Source of the DNA: Rhodanobacter sp.
GTDB lineage: Bacteria; Pseudomonadota; Gammaproteobacteria; Xanthomonadales; Rhodanobacteraceae
NCBI GenBank assembly: GCA_004298505.1
Contig: SCRO01000075.1
Span: 109,417-173,416 of the forward strand
Reading direction: 5' to 3'
DNA length: 64,000 bases
The notes beneath the pieces are model-generated. The model was not told the DNA's origin, did no database searches, and was given only the letters and a program-made list of their open reading frames with translations. The position numbers and the translations under genes were made by a program. This document shows positions 60,879 to 64,000 of this stretch, one piece after another (position 1 is the stretch's first letter; each line of letters begins with the position of its first letter).

Positions 60879-61652
60879 ATGCGCATCGATGTCGTCAGCC
60901 TGTTTCCCGACTTCGTGCGCCAGTGTGCCGCCGTCGGTGTAGTGGGACGCGCGCAGCAACGCGAGCTGCTGCAGGTGCAAGCCTGGAACCCGCGCGACTA
61001 CGCCACCGACAGACACCGCAGCGTGGACAGCAGCTCGTATGGCGGCGGTCCGGGCATGGTGATGATGATCGAGCCCTTGCGCACGACCCTGGCGGCCATG
61101 TGCGAGGCAGCACCGGAACCGGTGCATCTGATTTATCTCAGTCCGCAGGGAGCGCGGCTGACGCAAGGCAAGGTGGAGGCGCTGGCAAAGTTGCCGCGCA
61201 TCGGCCTGCTCTGCGGACGTTACGAAGGTGTGGACGAGCGCTTGCTGGCGCACGAGGTCGACGAGGAGCTCTCCATCGGCGATTATGTGCTGTCCGGCGG
61301 TGAGCTTGCCGCGGCGGTGATCATCGACGCGGTCGGGCGCTTGCAGGATGGCGCGTTGAACGACGCGGCATCGGCCGAGCAGGATTCATTCTCGGATGGA
61401 TTGCTCGATTGTCCGCACTATGCGAGGCCGGTGCACGATGCGCTGGGTGATGTGCCGGAGGTGTTGCTGTCCGGTGACCATGCGGCGATCGCCCGCTGGC
61501 GCCTGAAGCAATCGCTGGGACGAACCTGGCTGCGCCGCCCGGACTTGTTGTCACAGCGTGCGCTGGATGCTGCATCCCGTGCCTTGCTGGATGAATTTCG
61601 CCGTGAGCATGCTGCACAGCAGCAGGCACGGCACGACGATGCGGTCGAATGA
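60879..61652 (+). CDS. trmD: tRNA (guanine-N1-)-methyltransferase TrmD
   Basis: A 257-residue SPOUT methyltransferase forming m1G37 in t[55 protein letters not shown] and [14 protein letters not shown] (knot region, AdoMet site) are all present. AAGGACAAGGG precedes the ATG. Confidence 0.97.
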   Translation: MRIDVVSLFPDFVRQCAAVGVVGRAQQRELLQVQAWNPRDYATDRHRSVDSSSYGGGPGMVMMIEPLRTTLAAMCEAAPEPVHLIYLSPQGARLTQGKVEALAKLPRIGLLCGRYEGVDERLLAHEVDEELSIGDYVLSGGELAAAVIIDAVGRLQDGALNDAASAEQDSFSDGLLDCPHYARPVHDALGDVPEVLLSGDHAAIARWRLKQSLGRTWLRRPDLLSQRALDAASRALLDEFRREHAAQQQARHDDAVE

Positions 61653-61697
61653 TGGCCGCAGTTTTGATATCGCTTTAAGTGAACCGACAGGTGCGCC

Positions 61698-62111
61698 ATG
61701 AACAAGATCATTGAACAGTTCGAATCCGAGCAGATCACCCGCCAGCTGCCGGACTTCGGCCCGGGCGACACCGTGGTCGTCAACGTCAAGGTGAAGGAAG
61801 GCAACCGCGAGCGCGTACAGGCGTTCGAGGGTATCGTCATCGCCAAGCGCAGCCGTGGCCTGCATTCGGCCTTCACCGTGCGCAAGATTTCGCACGGCAC
61901 CGGCGTCGAGCGCGTGTTCCAGGCACACAGCCAGCAGATCGAATCGGTGACGGTCAAGCGCAAGGGTAAGGTGCGCGGTGCGAAGCTGTATTACCTGCGT
62001 GGCCTGGAAGGCAAGGCTGCCCGCATCAAGGAAGACATCGCCGCCGCGGCCGCCGCCAAGGCGAATGCCAAGGCTGCCGCTGCCGCCGCCGCAGCCGCAG
62101 CCGCCGAGTAA
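61698..62111 (+). CDS. rplS: 50S ribosomal protein L19
   Basis: A 137-residue L19: [66 protein letters not shown]. It has a C-terminal alanine-rich tail ([18 protein letters not shown]), longer than in E. coli and typical of this order. Followed by a terminator. Confidence 0.97.
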   Translation: MNKIIEQFESEQITRQLPDFGPGDTVVVNVKVKEGNRERVQAFEGIVIAKRSRGLHSAFTVRKISHGTGVERVFQAHSQQIESVTVKRKGKVRGAKLYYLRGLEGKAARIKEDIAAAAAAKANAKAAAAAAAAAAAE

Positions 62112-62134
62112 GTCTCCCCGGCAGAGAGGTTGAA

Positions 62135-62167
62135 AAAAAGCCCGCGAAGCGATCCGCGGGCTTTTTG
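62135..62167 (+). terminator. Intrinsic terminator after rplS
   Basis: AAAGCCCGCG-AAGCGATC-CGCGGGCTTT with five T in a row (CTTTTTG), after an A-run; also usable for the convergent gene on the minus strand. Confidence 0.9.
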
Positions 62168-62187
62168 TCGTTCCGGCCTGTGGCTGC

Positions 62188-64000
62188 TTATTCGAGTCTT
62201 TGCGGTACCTGCAGGAAGTTGCCCTGCACGAAGTCCACGCCGCAGGAAAACAGCAGCGACGTGCTGGTGGCATCCTCGACCCATTCGGCGATCGTCTGCC
62301 GATTCATGTCGTGCGCCTGCTGGCAGATCTCGGTAACCTTCTTCTGGCTGTCCGGGTGTTGTGGCAGATCGGCCATATGGCTGCGGTCGATCTTGAGGTA
62401 GTCCGCGTCGATGTGGTTGAGCAACTGGAATGAGTTCAGCCCGGAGCCGAATTGTTCCAGCGCAAAGCTTCCGCCAAGCTTCTTCCAGGCGTTGACGAAT
62501 TCCTGTGCCGGCCGCAGCAGGGTCATTACCTTGCTCTCGGTCATTTCGAGCACCAGGTGGCCGTGTTTCAGCCTGGCCGCGCCCAGCCGCTCGCTCAGCC
62601 AGGGCATCAGCGTGTCGTCCAGCAACGAGGCGGCGGTGAGCTTGATGAAGAATGTAGTGGGCTGGGCCAGCGATTCACGCGCCTGCAATACGCGGACAGC
62701 CTGGTCGATCACCCAGCGATCGATGGCGCTGGTGAGGTTGTGCTTCTCGGCAATCGGCATGAAGAAGCCGGGCAGCACCTCGCCCTGCGGGCCATTCATG
62801 CGCAGCAGGATTTCCGAAAACTCGCCCTCGGCGTCCTGCAGGCTGATGGTTGGCTGGTGATAGAGCACGAGTCCATCGCCGGTCAGCGCTTTCTGCAGCA
62901 GGTCGAGCCAGTAGCGGTCCCGCTCTTCGTCGGCCTTTTCGCGCGCGGCCGGATCGTGCAGGTCCACCTGGCTCCCGCCCAGATTCTGCGCGCTGCGCAG
63001 GGCATGGCTGGCCTGGTTGAGCAGGGTTTCGGCATTGGCGTTCTTTTCGCCGAGCAGGCTGCCGCCGACGCTGGCGGTGACCGTGATCGAGCGCGTGCCG
63101 GCATCGAAGATCTCGCTGCTGATGCTGTGCTGCAGTTTGGCGATCCAATCACGGATTGCCTCGTCAGAACGCGAGTCGAGCACCACGCCCAGGGTATGTT
63201 CGGCGAGCATGCCAGCGATATCCTCGGCGCCGAGCAACATGCGGATACGGTCGGCGAAGCCGGCCAGCAATTCGTCGGCCTTGCCCAGGCCGATCGCGCC
63301 GACCAGCGAGACCCAGTTGTCCGGCTCGATCAGCAGCAATGACTGGCCCTTCTTGCCCTTGGCTGCCGCGGTCACGGCGTCGTCCACGCAGGCCAGCATG
63401 TGCTGGCGGTTGTACAGGCCGGTGACGGGGTCGCGCTGCAGTTGTTCCAACACGGCCGGATCGATCATCTGGCGGCGGAACACGATCTGCAGACAGCGTT
63501 CGCCCTCGAACGTGGCGGGAGCAAACTCAACAGTGGCGTCGAAGCGGCTCTCGTCGGCACGTCGCGCGCGCAACGTGAGTTGGGCGGGAAATTTGCCCTG
63601 GTGTGCCTGCCCTCTGAGTAGGGCCTTCATTTCGTCGGCGTTCGCCGCATCGATCATGTCCAGCAACGGCAGGCCGAGCAGGTCGTCGAAATTTTCGTAG
63701 CCGAAGGTGTCGAGATAGGCCTGGTTGGCGCGCACATGCATGCCCTCGTGGACGTAGGCGATGGCGTCGGTGGAGGAGTCGAGCAGCGCATCGCAGCGCC
63801 GCTCGGTCTCGCGCAGCACAGTATGCAGCCAGCGTACCTGGCGGCGCGTGTGCAAGGACTCGAATTCGCGCTTGAGCACCGCGATCAGCTGTTTCGGATG
63901 GCTGCGCGAGGCAACACCACGGGCGCCGTGCACGAATAGGTCGGCGACAATTTCATTGTCCATGTGGGTGACCAGGCCGACCAGGGCGAAATCGCGACCA
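62188..64000 (-). CDS. FimX-like PAS-GGDEF-EAL protein, 5' partial
   Basis: The gene runs off the right edge; the frame is open upstream of the internal ATG at 63963 (GRDFALVGLVTH precedes it), consistent with a leading response-regulator-like domain. Visible: a PAS domain (CDALLDSSTDAIAYVHEGMHVRANQAYL), a degenerate GGDEF domain (RDPVTGLYNRQHML..., with ASVGGSLLGEKNANAE instead of a GGDEF active loop) and an EAL domain in which the EAL motif reads SEILLRM and several catalytic residues are changed (FALEQFGSGLNSFQLL). The end VDFVQGNFLQVPQ is FimX-like. Such proteins bind c-di-GMP without cleaving it and act with PilZ and PilB in type IV pilus control; here that is inferred by family. Confidence 0.85.
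   Translation of the reverse strand, partial: GRDFALVGLVTHMDNEIVADLFVHGARGVASRSHPKQLIAVLKREFESLHTRRQVRWLHTVLRETERRCDALLDSSTDAIAYVHEGMHVRANQAYLDTFGYENFDDLLGLPLLDMIDAANADEMKALLRGQAHQGKFPAQLTLRARRADESRFDATVEFAPATFEGERCLQIVFRRQMIDPAVLEQLQRDPVTGLYNRQHMLACVDDAVTAAAKGKKGQSLLLIEPDNWVSLVGAIGLGKADELLAGFADRIRMLLGAEDIAGMLAEHTLGVVLDSRSDEAIRDWIAKLQHSISSEIFDAGTRSITVTASVGGSLLGEKNANAETLLNQASHALRSAQNLGGSQVDLHDPAAREKADEERDRYWLDLLQKALTGDGLVLYHQPTISLQDAEGEFSEILLRMNGPQGEVLPGFFMPIAEKHNLTSAIDRWVIDQAVRVLQARESLAQPTTFFIKLTAASLLDDTLMPWLSERLGAARLKHGHLVLEMTESKVMTLLRPAQEFVNAWKKLGGSFALEQFGSGLNSFQLLNHIDADYLKIDRSHMADLPQHPDSQKKVTEICQQAHDMNRQTIAEWVEDATSTSLLFSCGVDFVQGNFLQVPQRLE

Overview
The window looks like a chromosome segment of a high-GC gammaproteobacterium of the Xanthomonadales, most likely Rhodanobacteraceae (Rhodanobacter/Dyella-like). 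This is inferred from gene order (pncC-recA-recX-alaS-csrA-tRNA-Ser, rpsF-rpsR-rplI-dnaB-alr-radA, ffh-rpsP-rimM-trmD-rplS), a FimX-like protein, and intergenic heptamer repeats of a xanthomonad type. No database search was possible, so the genus is not claimed.

Region 1 (1-9.8 kb) is an accessory, defence-type island: a large superfamily I helicase with a C-terminal PD-(D/E)XK endonuclease domain (cut by the window edge), an uncharacterised gene, a Gabija anti-phage operon (gajA-gajB, stop and start codons overlapping), a Cys/His-motif protein of unknown role, and a DEDDh exonuclease-like protein. Region 2 (9.9-13.2 kb) is a mercury-resistance operon, merTPCA, divergent from merR, with a MerR-type promoter of 19-bp spacing. 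About 1.1 kb of eroded non-coding DNA follows.

Region 3 (14.3-20 kb) is core: pncC, recA, recX, alaS, csrA and tRNA-Ser(GCU). Immediately after the tRNA lies a decayed 5' piece of a long helicase gene. Region 4 (20.5-26.5 kb) carries a strong promoter and a cobalamin riboswitch that lead directly into a five-gene valine/isobutyrate catabolic operon (mmsA, acyl-CoA dehydrogenase, enoyl-CoA hydratase, 3-hydroxyisobutyryl-CoA hydrolase, mmsB). A 26-bp copy of the tRNA-Ser 3' flank recurs just past this operon. Region 5 (27.3-36.6 kb) is an assimilatory nitrate/nitrite cluster: nirB, nirD, an FAD reductase, a molybdenum nitrate reductase, siroheme synthase cysG and a HemD-like protein.

Region 6 (36.6-46.9 kb) mixes working genes (DEAD-box helicases deaD and rhlE, fghA, slyD, an NlpC/P60 lipoprotein, an amino-acid oxidase, N-formylglutamate deformylase) with four broken genes: a GNAT remnant, an internally deleted MFS transporter, an IS1380-type transposase piece and a ChaN-like pseudogene. 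Region 7 (47-64 kb) is mainly housekeeping: carbonic anhydrase, an SDR, a MalM-like lipoprotein, asnS, an A-type Fe-S carrier, rpsF-rpsR-rplI, dnaB, alr, radA, a CcsA/YpjD protein, ffh, rpsP-rimM-trmD-rplS, and a FimX-like c-di-GMP effector cut by the right edge.

The most interesting points are the cobalamin riboswitch placed in front of a valine-degradation operon, the uncharacterised neighbours of Gabija, and the tRNA-Ser junction, where a helicase remnant and a duplicated tRNA tail record past island insertion and loss.
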